Origin: Neobacillus cucumis
GTDB lineage: Bacteria > Bacillota > Bacilli > Bacillales > Cytobacillaceae
DNA: 64,000 bases
Assembly: GCF_002860255.1 (NCBI RefSeq)
Contig: NZ_PGVE01000035.1
Span: forward strand, 124,001 to 188,000
Reading direction: 5' to 3'
Shown: positions 14,560 to 24,787 of the stretch, piece after piece
How positions within the stretch are numbered: position 1 is the first letter of the stretch
How the letters are laid out: the number at the start of each line of letters is the position of its first letter
The notes under the pieces: model-generated
The model's database searches: none
What the model saw: the letters and a program-made list of their open reading frames with translations, nothing else
What the model was told of the DNA's origin: nothing
Program-made: the position numbers and the translations under genes

Positions 14560-17238
14560 ATGAAATTCCATGAAATGATGTTAGATCAAGTAGAAAAGGC
14601 TCTAGAAACCGACTTTTCTTCTGGATTATCACAGGAAGAAGTAAAGAAAAGGGTAAAACAGCACGGTCTTAATGAATTGGAGGAGGGAGAAAAGCAATCG
14701 GCTTTACTCTTATTTTTCAGCCAATTCAAAGATTTTATGGTATTAGTGCTGTTAGCTGCAACATTGATTTCAGGCTTGCTTGGCGAGTACATTGATGCAA
14801 TTGCGATTATAGCAATCGTCATTATTAACGGATTCTTAGGTTTTTACCAGGAACGGCGCGCGGAAAAATCGCTCCAAGCTTTAAAAGAGTTATCAGCGCC
14901 GCAGGTTTCCGTCATGCGTGATGGTCAATGGATTAAGATACCTTCTAAAGAAATTGTAATTGGCGATATTATTAAGTTTGCAAGCGGCGACAGAATTGGT
15001 GCAGATGTCCGTGTTATCGAATCAAAGAGCTTAGAAATTGAAGAATCCGCATTGACGGGTGAGTCCGTACCCGTTGCGAAGCATATTGATCCGTTAAGCA
15101 ATCCGAACCCCGGGATCGGAGATATGGAAAACATTGCTTTTATGGGGACGATGATTACAAGGGGAAGCGGATTAGGTGTTGTTATTGCAACTGGGATGAA
15201 AACTGCGATGGGACAAATTGCGGATTTACTGCAAAATGCCGAGACGCAAGATACACCGCTCCAGCGCCGTTTAGAGCAGCTTGGAAAGATATTAATTACA
15301 GTGGCCTTATTATTGACCGTTCTAGTAGTCATTGTCGGCGTATTACAAGGACATGAATTATATGAAATGTTCCTTGCTGGTGTTTCCCTTGCAGTTGCAG
15401 CTATACCAGAAGGGCTGCCGGCCATTGTGACAGTGGCCTTATCATTAGGTGTACAAAAAATGATTAAGAAAAATGCCATTGTAAGAAAACTGCCGGCGGT
15501 TGAAACACTCGGTTGTGCTTCTGTTATTTGTTCTGATAAAACCGGAACCATGACCCAAAATAAAATGACTGTCACCCATCTATGGAGCGGGGGTCAAACG
15601 TGGACAGTTGACGGTGTTGGCTATCAGCCTCAAGGAAACTTTTATCGAAATGAACAAACTGTCCAGCCTAGAGAAGAAAAATCGTTACAGCAAATGTTGA
15701 TTTTTGGAATGTTGTGTAATCATTCAGAATTGGCAATGAAAGACGACGAATATATTCTTGACGGAGACCCAACTGAGGGAGCACTCCTTGTAAGCGCAAT
15801 GAAAGCGGGATTTGATCGTCACAAACTATTAGAAGACTTTACAATAGTAAATGAATTTCCATTTGACTCTACCAGAAAAATGATGAGTATACATGTAAAA
15901 GACAAACAGGAACGTCATTTTATTGTCACAAAAGGAGCACCAGATGTTGTTTTAGGTATCTGTGAGTCCATTCTTTGGGATGAGAGAAACCAATACTTAA
16001 GTAAGGAAACACATAGCAAGGTTCAGGATGCCATCAATGGACTTGCTTCCCAGGCATTAAGAACAATAGCGATTGCCTTTAAACCAATCCCTGCTAATAC
16101 TTTGATTTTAAGCGACCATGAGGCAGAGAAAAAATTAACCTTTATCGGGGTTCAAGGAATGATCGACCCGCCAAGACCTGAAGTCAAAGCGGCAGTAAAA
16201 GAATGTAAGGAAGCTGGCATTAAAACAGTTATGATTACTGGTGACCATGTCATTACTGCTAAAGCGATTGCCGCTCAACTTGGAATTTTAACCAAAAAGA
16301 GCAAGGTACTCGACGGTAAAGCGCTAGCGAATATGACAGTGGAAGACCTTGAAGAGGTAGTTGAAGATGTCTCTGTGTTTGCAAGGGTCTCTCCAGAACA
16401 TAAGCTAAAAATAGTGAAAGCATTGCAAAACAGAGGACATATTGTTGCCATGACAGGTGACGGTGTAAATGATGCTCCGGCTATTAAGGCTGCTGATATC
16501 GGTGTTGCTATGGGAATCACCGGTACGGACGTTGCAAAAGAAGCATCTGCACTCATTTTATTGGATGACAATTTTGCCACCATCAAAGCAGCCATTAAAG
16601 AAGGAAGAAACATCTACGAAAATATCCGTAAGTTTGTCAGATACTTGCTGGCGTCCAATGTTGGTGAAATTTTGGTTATGCTCTTCGCGATGCTATTGGC
16701 TTTACCTCTGCCACTCGTACCAATTCAGATTCTTTGGGTAAATCTGGTGACAGATGGGCTTCCAGCGATGGCATTAGGCTTGGATCAACCTGAAGAAAAT
16801 GTCATGAAGCGGGGCCCACGGAGTCCAAATGAAGGAGTATTCTCGCGCGGGCTTGGCTGGAAAGTGGTCTCTCGTGGATTCCTAATAGGGCTTGTTACCC
16901 TCTTAGCTTTCATGATTGTCTATCATAATGATCCTAGTCAACTGCCATATGCACAGACCGTTGCCTTTGCAACTCTTGTTATGGCACAACTCATTCATGT
17001 ATTTGACTGCCGCAGTGAAAAATCTGTACTATCAAGAAATCCGTTTGGAAATCAATATCTTGTATGGGCGGTCATCTCATCTTTATTATTAATGCTAGTA
17101 GCTATTTACTATCCGCCGTTACAACCAATTTTCCACACACTTCCTATAGCAGCAAAAGATTGGCTGTTAATTTTAGGCTTATCTTCTGTACCAACTTTTT
17201 TACTAGCTGGATCATTTTTGTTAAGAAAAACAAAATAA
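14560..17238 (+). CDS. yloB: P-type Ca2+-transporting ATPase (YloB-like)
   Basis: P2A-type cation pump of the SERCA/PMR1 group, 892 residues. All catalytic signatures are present: the TGES dephosphorylation loop, the phosphorylation site SDKTGTMTQNK with Asp at about residue 326, the nucleotide-domain KGAPD, and the hinge GDGVNDAPAIKAADIGVAMG. Hydrophobic segments are placed as in the family: two pairs in the N-terminal third (including the PEGLPAIV segment with its ion-site Glu) and about six after residue 690 (including NLVTDGLPA). The ATG follows GGGGGAAGTGAG. B. subtilis YloB has been linked to calcium transport during sporulation; specificity here is inferred. Confidence 0.92.
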   Translation: MKFHEMMLDQVEKALETDFSSGLSQEEVKKRVKQHGLNELEEGEKQSALLLFFSQFKDFMVLVLLAATLISGLLGEYIDAIAIIAIVIINGFLGFYQERRAEKSLQALKELSAPQVSVMRDGQWIKIPSKEIVIGDIIKFASGDRIGADVRVIESKSLEIEESALTGESVPVAKHIDPLSNPNPGIGDMENIAFMGTMITRGSGLGVVIATGMKTAMGQIADLLQNAETQDTPLQRRLEQLGKILITVALLLTVLVVIVGVLQGHELYEMFLAGVSLAVAAIPEGLPAIVTVALSLGVQKMIKKNAIVRKLPAVETLGCASVICSDKTGTMTQNKMTVTHLWSGGQTWTVDGVGYQPQGNFYRNEQTVQPREEKSLQQMLIFGMLCNHSELAMKDDEYILDGDPTEGALLVSAMKAGFDRHKLLEDFTIVNEFPFDSTRKMMSIHVKDKQERHFIVTKGAPDVVLGICESILWDERNQYLSKETHSKVQDAINGLASQALRTIAIAFKPIPANTLILSDHEAEKKLTFIGVQGMIDPPRPEVKAAVKECKEAGIKTVMITGDHVITAKAIAAQLGILTKKSKVLDGKALANMTVEDLEEVVEDVSVFARVSPEHKLKIVKALQNRGHIVAMTGDGVNDAPAIKAADIGVAMGITGTDVAKEASALILLDDNFATIKAAIKEGRNIYENIRKFVRYLLASNVGEILVMLFAMLLALPLPLVPIQILWVNLVTDGLPAMALGLDQPEENVMKRGPRSPNEGVFSRGLGWKVVSRGFLIGLVTLLAFMIVYHNDPSQLPYAQTVAFATLVMAQLIHVFDCRSEKSVLSRNPFGNQYLVWAVISSLLLMLVAIYYPPLQPIFHTLPIAAKDWLLILGLSSVPTFLLAGSFLLRKTK

Positions 17239-17242
17239 AGTG

Positions 17243-17251
17243 TGTTATAAT
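17243..17251 (+). promoter_or_regulatory. Candidate extended -10 promoter for yicC
   Basis: TGTTATAAT is an exact extended -10 (TG-N-TATAAT), but no convincing -35 lies at 17 bases. Predicted start near 17258 falls inside the 5' arm of the terminator at 17254-17285. Confidence 0.45.
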
Positions 17252-17253
17252 CC

Positions 17254-17285
17254 AAAAGGTGATAGAATTCATTCTATTACCTTTT
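17254..17285 (+). terminator. Terminator after the P-type ATPase gene
   Basis: Fourteen-base arms (17254-17267 and 17272-17285) pair with one G-T wobble around a TTCA loop. The 3' arm ends in TTTT and is followed by GTTATTTTT. Confidence 0.75.
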
Positions 17286-17339
17286 GTTATTTTTAAAAAA
17301 TAAAGAGCCGATCATTATCAAAGATTGGATGTGTAAGTG

Positions 17340-18215
17340 ATGGTTATTAGTATGACAGGCTTTGGCAGAGGAAAGGCAGAGTCAGAGGCGTTTTCGGTGA
17401 ATGTTGAAATCAAAACAGTTAATCATCGATTCTCTGAAATAAATATCCGTATGCCGAGACAACTTTTAAAAATAGAAGATAAAATGAAAAAGATTTTAAG
17501 TCAGCATATCCGCCGCGGCCGGGTAGAGGTGTATGTCAGTGTTGACGGTGAAGGAATGGTCTCAAGGAAGGTTCAGGCTGATTGGAAACTGATTGAGGAA
17601 TACTTTCAATTTTTGAATGAAGCAAAAAATAAATATGGAATTGAAGGAACGATTACCATTCAGGATCTGCTCAACCGATCAGAACTATTACATATTGAAG
17701 AAAGTGACGCAGGGAATGAAGAGATTGAAGAACTTGTCCTATCGGCCACAGAAGAAGCCGCAAGTTTCCTAAAGCAAATGCGGATGGCTGAAGGTGAGGA
17801 ATTAAAAAAAGATTTACTTGCGATTACTGCCCAAGTGGAAACAAATGTAACTGAGCTACAAAAATTTGCTCCTATTGTTGTTCAAGCTTTTAAGGAACGT
17901 TTAACCAAACGGATGCAGGAATTTGTAAATGGCCAATTAGATGAAACCAGAATTTTAACAGAGGTAGCTGTATTTGCTGATAAAGCAGATATTAATGAAG
18001 AAATTACACGATTAAGAAGCCATATTCAGCAATTCCTTCAGACTTTAAATGAAAATGAGCCCATTGGGAGAAAGCTTGACTTTCTTGTTCAGGAAATGAA
18101 CAGAGAAGCCAATACCATCGGTTCAAAAGCAAATGATTCAAATATTGCTAAAAAAGTGGTTGAAATAAAAAGTTTACTTGAAAAGCTGAAAGAACAGGTT
18201 CAGAATATCGAATAG
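17340..18215 (+). CDS. yicC: YicC/YloC family endoribonuclease-like protein
   Basis: Homologue of B. subtilis YloC and E. coli YicC, a family recently reported to act as an endoribonuclease with a role in small-RNA turnover in E. coli; the B. subtilis role is less clear. About 291 residues. It has the diagnostic N-terminus ISMTGFGR, a following NHRF-E-RMPR segment, and the conserved C-terminal half (DKADINEEITRLRSH, GRKLDFLVQEMNREANTIGSK). GTG at 17337 and ATG at 17340 are adjacent possible starts; I prefer the ATG, with GGAT nine bases upstream. It heads the yicC-remA-gmk-rpoZ group. Confidence 0.9.
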   Translation: MVISMTGFGRGKAESEAFSVNVEIKTVNHRFSEINIRMPRQLLKIEDKMKKILSQHIRRGRVEVYVSVDGEGMVSRKVQADWKLIEEYFQFLNEAKNKYGIEGTITIQDLLNRSELLHIEESDAGNEEIEELVLSATEEAASFLKQMRMAEGEELKKDLLAITAQVETNVTELQKFAPIVVQAFKERLTKRMQEFVNGQLDETRILTEVAVFADKADINEEITRLRSHIQQFLQTLNENEPIGRKLDFLVQEMNREANTIGSKANDSNIAKKVVEIKSLLEKLKEQVQNIE

Positions 18216-18276
18216 GTTTTGTTTAGAAACTGTTTAACACGGTCAAAATATAATATTAATGATTGGATGAGTAACC

Positions 18277-18540
18277 ATGTCGATTAAATTAATCAATATT
18301 GGATTTGGTAATATTGTATCTGCCAATCGCATTATTTCCATTGTCAGCCCGGAATCTGCGCCAATTAAACGAATTATTCAAGATGCAAGGGATCGGGGAT
18401 CGTTGATTGACGCTACTTATGGCAGACGGACACGCGCTGTAATCGTTATGGATAGTGACCATGTCATTCTTTCAGCTGTACAGCCGGAGACGGTTGCCAA
18501 TCGCTTAACGGACCGTGATGAAATTATTGATGAAGGGTAG
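18277..18540 (+). CDS. remA: RemA, DNA-binding regulator of biofilm matrix genes
   Basis: 87-residue protein of the RemA/DUF370 family; B. subtilis YlzA. In B. subtilis RemA activates matrix and osmoprotection operons and forms DNA-wrapping ring oligomers. The sequence is very close to the family: [52 protein letters not shown]. It lies between yicC and gmk as in B. subtilis, 12 bases before gmk, so probably cotranscribed. Which target genes exist in this organism cannot be judged from the window. Confidence 0.96.
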   Translation: MSIKLINIGFGNIVSANRIISIVSPESAPIKRIIQDARDRGSLIDATYGRRTRAVIVMDSDHVILSAVQPETVANRLTDRDEIIDEG

Positions 18541-19167
<627 letters not shown>

Positions 19168-19168
19168 T

Positions 19169-19387
19169 ATGTTATATCCATCTATTGACTCATTATTAGA
19201 AAAAATTGATTCCAAATATTCACTTGTATCTGTAGCTGCAAAGCGCGCCCGCGTGATGTCTCAGCTAAAAGATGAAAGACTTCCTAAATATGTTTCTTAT
19301 AAATATGTAGGGAAAGCATTAGAGGAAATTTATAGTGGTGAACTAACTTATCGGATTTCAAAAAAAGCAGAAGCATCTGCTGAGTAA
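19169..19387 (+). CDS. rpoZ: RpoZ, RNA polymerase omega subunit
   Basis: Small subunit that helps assemble RNA polymerase around beta-prime. 72 residues from the ATG at 19169, with TTGGAGGT at 19153-19160; an upstream in-frame TTG overlaps that site and was rejected. Characteristic sequence: [24 protein letters not shown], and a C-terminal [15 protein letters not shown] block. The gmk-rpoZ pairing is conserved across many bacteria. A terminator follows. Confidence 0.94.
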   Translation: MLYPSIDSLLEKIDSKYSLVSVAAKRARVMSQLKDERLPKYVSYKYVGKALEEIYSGELTYRISKKAEASAE

Positions 19388-19423
19388 AGATACGGCCATC
19401 AGGCAGCATATAAAAAAGGAAAG

Positions 19424-19465
19424 AAGGTCTGACAAAAGGGAATCACCTCCAATGTCAGCCTTTTT
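19424..19465 (+). terminator. Terminator after rpoZ
   Basis: AAGG-T-CTGACA (19424-19434, one bulged T) pairs with TGTCAGCCTT (19453-19462), followed by TTTATTTT. Confidence 0.75.
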
Positions 19466-19576
19466 ATTTTGCTTTAGGTAAATAGAACGTTTTTTCGTAA
19501 GTAAAAAGATGAAAAAATCAATTTTTTCTAGCATAATAAAAGAAAAAAGTAATGGACTAGAGTGGGGGCTTTTAAA

Positions 19577-20800
19577 ATGAGTAAGGTACGCAACATCCTA
19601 TTGTGTGTCACAGGAGGAATTGCTGTTTATAAAGGAGCAGCACTTACAAGTAAGCTTGTACAAGCAGGATTTAACGTGAAAGTTATTTTAAGTGAATCGG
19701 CTGAAAAATTTGTTACCTCCTTAACCTTTCAGTCCTTATCCCGCAATGAAGTTTTTACAGACACATTTGATGAAAAAAATCCGCAAGTGATTGCTCATAT
19801 TGATTTGGCAGATTGGGCGGATTTGATTCTTGTTGCTCCAGCTACAGCAAATACAATTGGCAAACTAGCCTGTGGAATCGCGGATAATATGATTACAACT
19901 ACATTACTTGCAGCCACCTCACCTGTGTGGATTGCCCCTGCTATGAATGTACATATGTATGATCACCCTGCTGTTAAAAAGAACCTGGCTACTTTAGCGG
20001 AATATGGCTGTCAATTTATTGAGCCTAGTGAAGGCTACCTTGCCTGCGGATATGTTGGGAAGGGACGTCTGGAAGAGCCTGAAAAGATTGTAAAACTAAT
20101 CGAAGATTATTTTAATCCACAGGAGCATAAAAAATTAAAAGGTAAAAAAGTCGTAATTACGGCAGGTCCAACTCGTGAAAAAATAGACCCAGTTCGGTTT
20201 ATTTCTAATCATTCCTCGGGAAAGATGGGGTATGCTTTGGCTGAAGAGTCAGTAAAACAGGGAGCACGAGTCATATTGGTTTCAGGCCCTGTTTCATTAA
20301 CCCCCCCTCAAGGTGTTGAGCTTGTGAAAGTGGAAAGTGCGGAAGATATGTACCAGGCAGTCTTGAAATATTATGATAATGCTGATGTGGTCATTAAGAC
20401 AGCCGCAGTCGCTGATTACCGGCCGAAAATTACCTTTGACCATAAAGTAAAAAAACAGGTTGGAGATACAAACATTGAACTTGAAAGAACCAATGATATT
20501 TTGTTTGAGCTAGGGAAGCGAAAAGTAAATCAAATATTAGTTGGATTTGCAGCAGAGACGGATCATCTCGAAGAATATGCACAAAGTAAATTAATTAGGA
20601 AAAATGCCGATATGATCGTTGCTAACAATGTAAAAGCTGAAGGTGCCGGTTTTGGCACAGATACAAACATTGTCACGCTTTTCAAACGATCTGGAGAGGT
20701 CATTCCTTTGCCGCTGATGTCCAAAAATGAAGTGGCCGGTAAAATTATTGAGGAAATTACTTCACTTTGTAAGGATATGGGAACACATGGAAATTGCTAG
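19577..20800 (+). CDS. coaBC: CoaBC, bifunctional phosphopantothenoylcysteine decarboxylase / synthetase
   Basis: Two steps of coenzyme A synthesis: CTP-dependent addition of cysteine to 4'-phosphopantothenate, then decarboxylation. 407 residues. The N-terminal flavoprotein domain (CoaC) carries VTGGIAVYKG and the APAMNVHMY substrate loop; the C-terminal CoaB domain begins about residue 190 with ITAGPTREKIDPVRFISNHS and contains KTAAVADYRP. The ATG at 19577 follows GGGGG; a longer in-frame GTG at 19562 lies upstream of that site. It overlaps priA by 14 bases. Confidence 0.95.
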   Translation: MSKVRNILLCVTGGIAVYKGAALTSKLVQAGFNVKVILSESAEKFVTSLTFQSLSRNEVFTDTFDEKNPQVIAHIDLADWADLILVAPATANTIGKLACGIADNMITTTLLAATSPVWIAPAMNVHMYDHPAVKKNLATLAEYGCQFIEPSEGYLACGYVGKGRLEEPEKIVKLIEDYFNPQEHKKLKGKKVVITAGPTREKIDPVRFISNHSSGKMGYALAEESVKQGARVILVSGPVSLTPPQGVELVKVESAEDMYQAVLKYYDNADVVIKTAAVADYRPKITFDHKVKKQVGDTNIELERTNDILFELGKRKVNQILVGFAAETDHLEEYAQSKLIRKNADMIVANNVKAEGAGFGTDTNIVTLFKRSGEVIPLPLMSKNEVAGKIIEEITSLCKDMGTHGNC

Positions 20801-23198
20801 CGTAATAGTTGATGTACCGGCGAAACAAACAGACCGGGCGTTCGATTATCTGATTCCTGAGCAGTGGAGGGGAACCATTCAGCCGGGCATGAGGGTCATT
20901 GTTCCATTTGGTCCAAGACATATACAAGGCTTTGTTGTGGAATTAAAAACGGATTCAGATGTGAACAAGTTAAGAGAGATTATTGAGCCCATGGATTTAA
21001 AGCCTGTTTTAAATGATGAGTTGTTAGAGCTTGGCACCTGGCTAACTGAAAAAACGCTTTGTTTTAAAATTTTTGCCTATCAAGTAATGCTGCCGGCAGC
21101 ATTAAAAGCAAAATATGAAAAAAAAGTCAGGCTTGCAAACAGGGGGGCTGTCATCGAATTACCCTCAAAGTTGCAAGCCTTCTTTGAAAATGACGGTGAA
21201 CTTGACTGGGACGAAGCATTAAAAATGGGGATTGTCCCTTTATTACAGCGTGAGGCCGCGAACGGTCATTTAGAAGTGGTTTATGTAGTGAAGGAACGAG
21301 TCAGAAAAAAACATCGGAAATTCGTTCGGCCAAGCGTAAACTTAAATCAATTAAAAGAGGCAGTTGAAACCATACCGGCCAACGCAGAAAAGCAAAGGCA
21401 GGTTTTGCAGTTCTTTGCGGAAAATTATCATGAGGTTGAATTAAAAACATTAGCAGATGAACTAAAAACTTCAGGTTCCACGATAAAAGCCCTTGTCGAA
21501 AAGAACTTATTGATAGAGTTTGATAAAGAGGTATATCGTGACCCATATGGACATCGAACATTCGAACGAACAAAGCCTCTGCTTTTAACAGATTCCCAGC
21601 AGCAGGCTATTGGGCCGGTTCTCCGTTCGATTGAACAGGACCAACATGAGGTATTTTTGCTATATGGTGTCACAGGGAGCGGAAAAACGGAAATTTACTT
21701 GCAATCCATACAGGAAGTAATTGAAAAGGGTCAAGAAGCAATTGTCCTTGTACCAGAAATTGCGCTAACCCCTCAAATGGTTAATCGGTTCAAAGGAAGA
21801 TTTGGTGATCTAGTAGCTGTTCTGCACAGTGGTTTATCTGCTGGTGAAAAATACGATGAATGGCGTAAGATACAACGAAAGGAAGTTAAAGTAGTTGTCG
21901 GAGCACGATCAGCCATTTTTGCTCCTTTTGAGAATATCGGCATTATTATCATTGATGAAGAGCACGAAACAAGTTATAAGCAGGAAGAAATGCCCCGGTA
22001 TCATGCAAGGGATGTGGCAATAGAAAGAGCAAAGACTTATAACTGCCCGGTTGTTCTTGGGAGTGCTACGCCTTCACTTGAGTCGTTTGCAAGGGCACAA
22101 AAGAAGGTATACCAGCTTTTATCTTTACCGAGCAGAATGAATAATCAAAAGCTTCCTTCGGTTGAAATTATAGATATGCGTGAAGAGCTCCGCGAAGGTA
22201 ATCGTTCGATGTTTTCCCGTAAACTTTTCGAAATGCTCAAGGACCGGCTCGAAAAAAAACAACAATCTGTATTATTCTTAAATAAGCGGGGCCACTCCTC
22301 ATTTATCATGTGCAGAGATTGCGGTTATGTGGTAAATTGCCCAAATTGTGATATCTCCTTAACCTATCATCGTGTGAATGAACAGATGAAATGCCATTAT
22401 TGCGGTTATGAAAGCTATGTACCAAACAATTGTCCTGAATGTAACAGTGAATATATTCGATACTTCGGAACCGGCACACAAAAAGTAGAAGAAGAACTGG
22501 GGAAAATTCTTCCTGAGGCTAGAGTCATTCGTATGGATGTTGATACAACAGGCCGAAAAGGTGCTCATGAGAGACTCCTCAATGACTTTAAAGATGGAAA
22601 AGCCGATATTTTACTAGGGACACAAATGATTGCAAAAGGATTAGATTTTCCAAACATTACTTTAGTTGGTGTACTTTCAGCAGATACAATGCTTCATTTA
22701 CCGGATTTCCGTGCTTCCGAAAAAACGTTTCAATTGCTGACACAAGTGAGTGGACGGGCGGGAAGGCATCAACTTCCTGGTGAAGTGGTTATTCAAACTT
22801 ATACACCTGAACACTACAGTATCGAGCTAGCTGCCCGCCAGGACTATGACCTATTCTATCAACGGGAAATGCTGATTCGAAAACTGCATCATTATCCCCC
22901 ATTTTATTATCTCGCATTGATTACGGTGAGTCATGAAAACTTGTTGCAGGTCGTTTCGGCTACTGAGAAAATGGTAAACTTTGTTCGTTCAAAAGTTTCA
23001 GATAAAGCCGTAGTATTAGGACCGGCTGCATCCTCTATCCCTAGGATAAATAATAGATATCGCTATCAATGTTTGATAAAATACAAGCGGGAACCGTACC
23101 TAGGCAAAACCCTTAAAACGATTCTTGATCAATATCAAAAGGATGCGAAAAGTGGTTTGCTTGTTTCTATCGATGTCAATCCAGTTATTTTAATGTAG
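20787..23198 (+). CDS. priA: PriA, primosomal replication restart helicase
   Basis: 3'-5' DNA helicase that recognises stalled forks and loads the replicative helicase. 803 residues. An N-terminal DNA-binding domain precedes the helicase core: Walker A GVTGSGKTE, Walker B variant DEEH (IIIDEEHETSYKQ), GSATPS and QVSGRAGR. The zinc-binding cysteines are seen as CRDCG, CPNC, CHYCG and CPEC between about residues 510 and 555. The ATG at 20787 is inside the coaBC 3' end, preceded by AAGGATATGGG, and gives the family-typical N-terminus with AFDYLIPE. Confidence 0.96.
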   Translation: MEIASVIVDVPAKQTDRAFDYLIPEQWRGTIQPGMRVIVPFGPRHIQGFVVELKTDSDVNKLREIIEPMDLKPVLNDELLELGTWLTEKTLCFKIFAYQVMLPAALKAKYEKKVRLANRGAVIELPSKLQAFFENDGELDWDEALKMGIVPLLQREAANGHLEVVYVVKERVRKKHRKFVRPSVNLNQLKEAVETIPANAEKQRQVLQFFAENYHEVELKTLADELKTSGSTIKALVEKNLLIEFDKEVYRDPYGHRTFERTKPLLLTDSQQQAIGPVLRSIEQDQHEVFLLYGVTGSGKTEIYLQSIQEVIEKGQEAIVLVPEIALTPQMVNRFKGRFGDLVAVLHSGLSAGEKYDEWRKIQRKEVKVVVGARSAIFAPFENIGIIIIDEEHETSYKQEEMPRYHARDVAIERAKTYNCPVVLGSATPSLESFARAQKKVYQLLSLPSRMNNQKLPSVEIIDMREELREGNRSMFSRKLFEMLKDRLEKKQQSVLFLNKRGHSSFIMCRDCGYVVNCPNCDISLTYHRVNEQMKCHYCGYESYVPNNCPECNSEYIRYFGTGTQKVEEELGKILPEARVIRMDVDTTGRKGAHERLLNDFKDGKADILLGTQMIAKGLDFPNITLVGVLSADTMLHLPDFRASEKTFQLLTQVSGRAGRHQLPGEVVIQTYTPEHYSIELAARQDYDLFYQREMLIRKLHHYPPFYYLALITVSHENLLQVVSATEKMVNFVRSKVSDKAVVLGPAASSIPRINNRYRYQCLIKYKREPYLGKTLKTILDQYQKDAKSGLLVSIDVNPVILM

Positions 23199-23256
23199 CT
23201 TTTTTCATTTACCTATAGAAAAGGTTATGTTTTCTTGTTTTGGGTGAAAATGATAA

Positions 23257-23298
23257 GAAAAGCGGAAGCACCTTAACCAGGGGTACTATAGCTAGACA
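23257..23298 (+). repeat. Interspersed repeat, core GAAAAGCGGAAGC (copy 1)
   Basis: GAAAAGCGGAAGCACC at 23257-23272 followed by AGCTAGACA at 23290-23298. The same pair of blocks with similar spacing occurs at 35970-36009, and the core recurs inverted at 52992-53007. It lies in the priA-def gap, which has no other clear feature. Confidence 0.6.
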
Positions 23299-23362
23299 TT
23301 TCTCAAAGTGTAATAAGAATAAATATACAGCTGACAAGTTTTGGCAAATTGGAGGAACAAAA

Positions 23363-23848
23363 TTGGCAATAAGGAAAATTGTAATTCACCCTGCAGAGAT
23401 TTTAGAAAAAACCTGCAAGGAAATAGTGAATTTTGATAAAAAATTAGCTCGAATTCTTGATGATATGTATGACACGATGATTGAATATGATGGGGTTGGA
23501 CTTGCTGCCCCCCAAATAGGCATTGACGGGCGAATGGCCATTGTAGATATCGATGATGACCACGGCACGATCGAAATGATAAATCCCCGCATTATCGAAA
23601 CATCTGGAGAACAAACAGATCCTGAAGGTTGTCTTAGCTTTCCTGGATTATATGGAGAGGTAACCCGGCCTAACTTTGTAAAGATTGACGCTTTTGACCG
23701 TAAAGGTAGAAAGTACACGCTTGAGGCTGAAGGTTTTTTAGCTAGAGCCATCCAGCATGAAATCGATCATCTCGACGGAATTCTTTTTACAACAAAGGTT
23801 TCAAGATATCTTGAGGATGATGAGTTAAAAGGAGTAGAAAGTGAATGA
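23363..23848 (+). CDS. def: Def, peptide deformylase
   Basis: Metalloenzyme that removes the N-formyl group from nascent proteins. 161 residues from a TTG start at 23363 with GGAGGAA at 23351-23357; upstream in-frame sequence has no family similarity. The three deformylase motifs are present: [18 protein letters not shown] (metal-binding Cys) and QHEIDHLDG (two metal-binding His and catalytic Glu). The stop overlaps the fmt start as ATGA, coupling deformylase with the enzyme that adds the formyl group. Confidence 0.95.
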   Translation: MAIRKIVIHPAEILEKTCKEIVNFDKKLARILDDMYDTMIEYDGVGLAAPQIGIDGRMAIVDIDDDHGTIEMINPRIIETSGEQTDPEGCLSFPGLYGEVTRPNFVKIDAFDRKGRKYTLEAEGFLARAIQHEIDHLDGILFTTKVSRYLEDDELKGVESE

Positions 23849-24786
23849 CCAAGATTGTTTTTATGGGAACCCCCGATTTTTCAGTACCTGTTTTACAGCA
23901 AATGATTAAGGACGGCTATGAAATTATTGGAGTGGTAACTCAGCCAGACCGTCCGGTAGGGAGAAAAAAAGTGTTAACTCCACCTCCTGTGAAGGTAGAG
24001 GCAGTCAAACATGGCATCCCCGTTTTTCAACCGGAAAAGATCCGCCAAGAAGAGGAACTTGCAAAAATTCTTGCATTAGAACCAGACTTAATTGTTACGG
24101 CTGCTTTTGGGCAAATTTTACCTAAAAAGCTGTTAGCTGCTCCTAAATTCGGCTGTATCAATGTACATGCTTCATTATTACCGGAACTTCGCGGCGGAGC
24201 ACCGATTCACTACGCGATCATTCAAGGTAAAAAGAAAACGGGTGTAACCATTATGTATATGGTGGAGAAACTAGATGCGGGTGACATCCTAACAAGTGTA
24301 GAAGTGCCGATTACCGAAGAAGATAATGTTGGTACACTTTTTGAAAAGTTAAGTGCAGCAGGTGCGGAACTATTATCGGAAACTTTGCCTCTTTTATTGG
24401 CAGGCAAGCTTACTCCTAAACCTCAAAACGAAGCGGAAGCTACATTTGCCACCAACATAAAACGTGAGCAAGAAAAGATTAATTGGGAGAAAACGGGAGA
24501 AGAAATCTATAACCATATCCGTGGATTAAACCCGTGGCCAGTTGCTTTTACTACCATGAATGGTCAAGTTTTAAAAATTTGGGAGTCTCAAAAGATTACT
24601 GGGTTAAAAGGTGAACCTGGGTCGATTTTAAAAATAGAATCAGATGGCTTCACGGTCGGAACTGGAAACGAGACTGCTATTAAAATTATGGAACTACAGC
24701 CTTCAGGGAAAACTAAAATGCCAAGTGAACAATTTTTAAGAGGTTCTGGTTCAAAAATTACATTGGGCAGTAAGCTGGGAGATTAA
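23845..24786 (+). CDS. fmt: Fmt, methionyl-tRNA formyltransferase
   Basis: Formylates initiator Met-tRNA using 10-formyl-tetrahydrofolate. 313 residues. [12 protein letters not shown] opens the Rossmann-like domain. The catalytic Asn and His lie in [20 protein letters not shown], the catalytic Asp in LDAGDIL, and the C-terminal OB-like domain starts near residue 205. It begins by ATGA overlap with def and is followed one base later by rsmB. Confidence 0.96.
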   Translation: MTKIVFMGTPDFSVPVLQQMIKDGYEIIGVVTQPDRPVGRKKVLTPPPVKVEAVKHGIPVFQPEKIRQEEELAKILALEPDLIVTAAFGQILPKKLLAAPKFGCINVHASLLPELRGGAPIHYAIIQGKKKTGVTIMYMVEKLDAGDILTSVEVPITEEDNVGTLFEKLSAAGAELLSETLPLLLAGKLTPKPQNEAEATFATNIKREQEKINWEKTGEEIYNHIRGLNPWPVAFTTMNGQVLKIWESQKITGLKGEPGSILKIESDGFTVGTGNETAIKIMELQPSGKTKMPSEQFLRGSGSKITLGSKLGD

Positions 24787-24787
24787 G

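Noticed and set aside
14925-15575. Open frame of about 216 codons opposite the P-type ATPase gene
   Set aside because: No family resemblance and fully inside a well-supported gene; a frame artefact of the plus-strand codon pattern.
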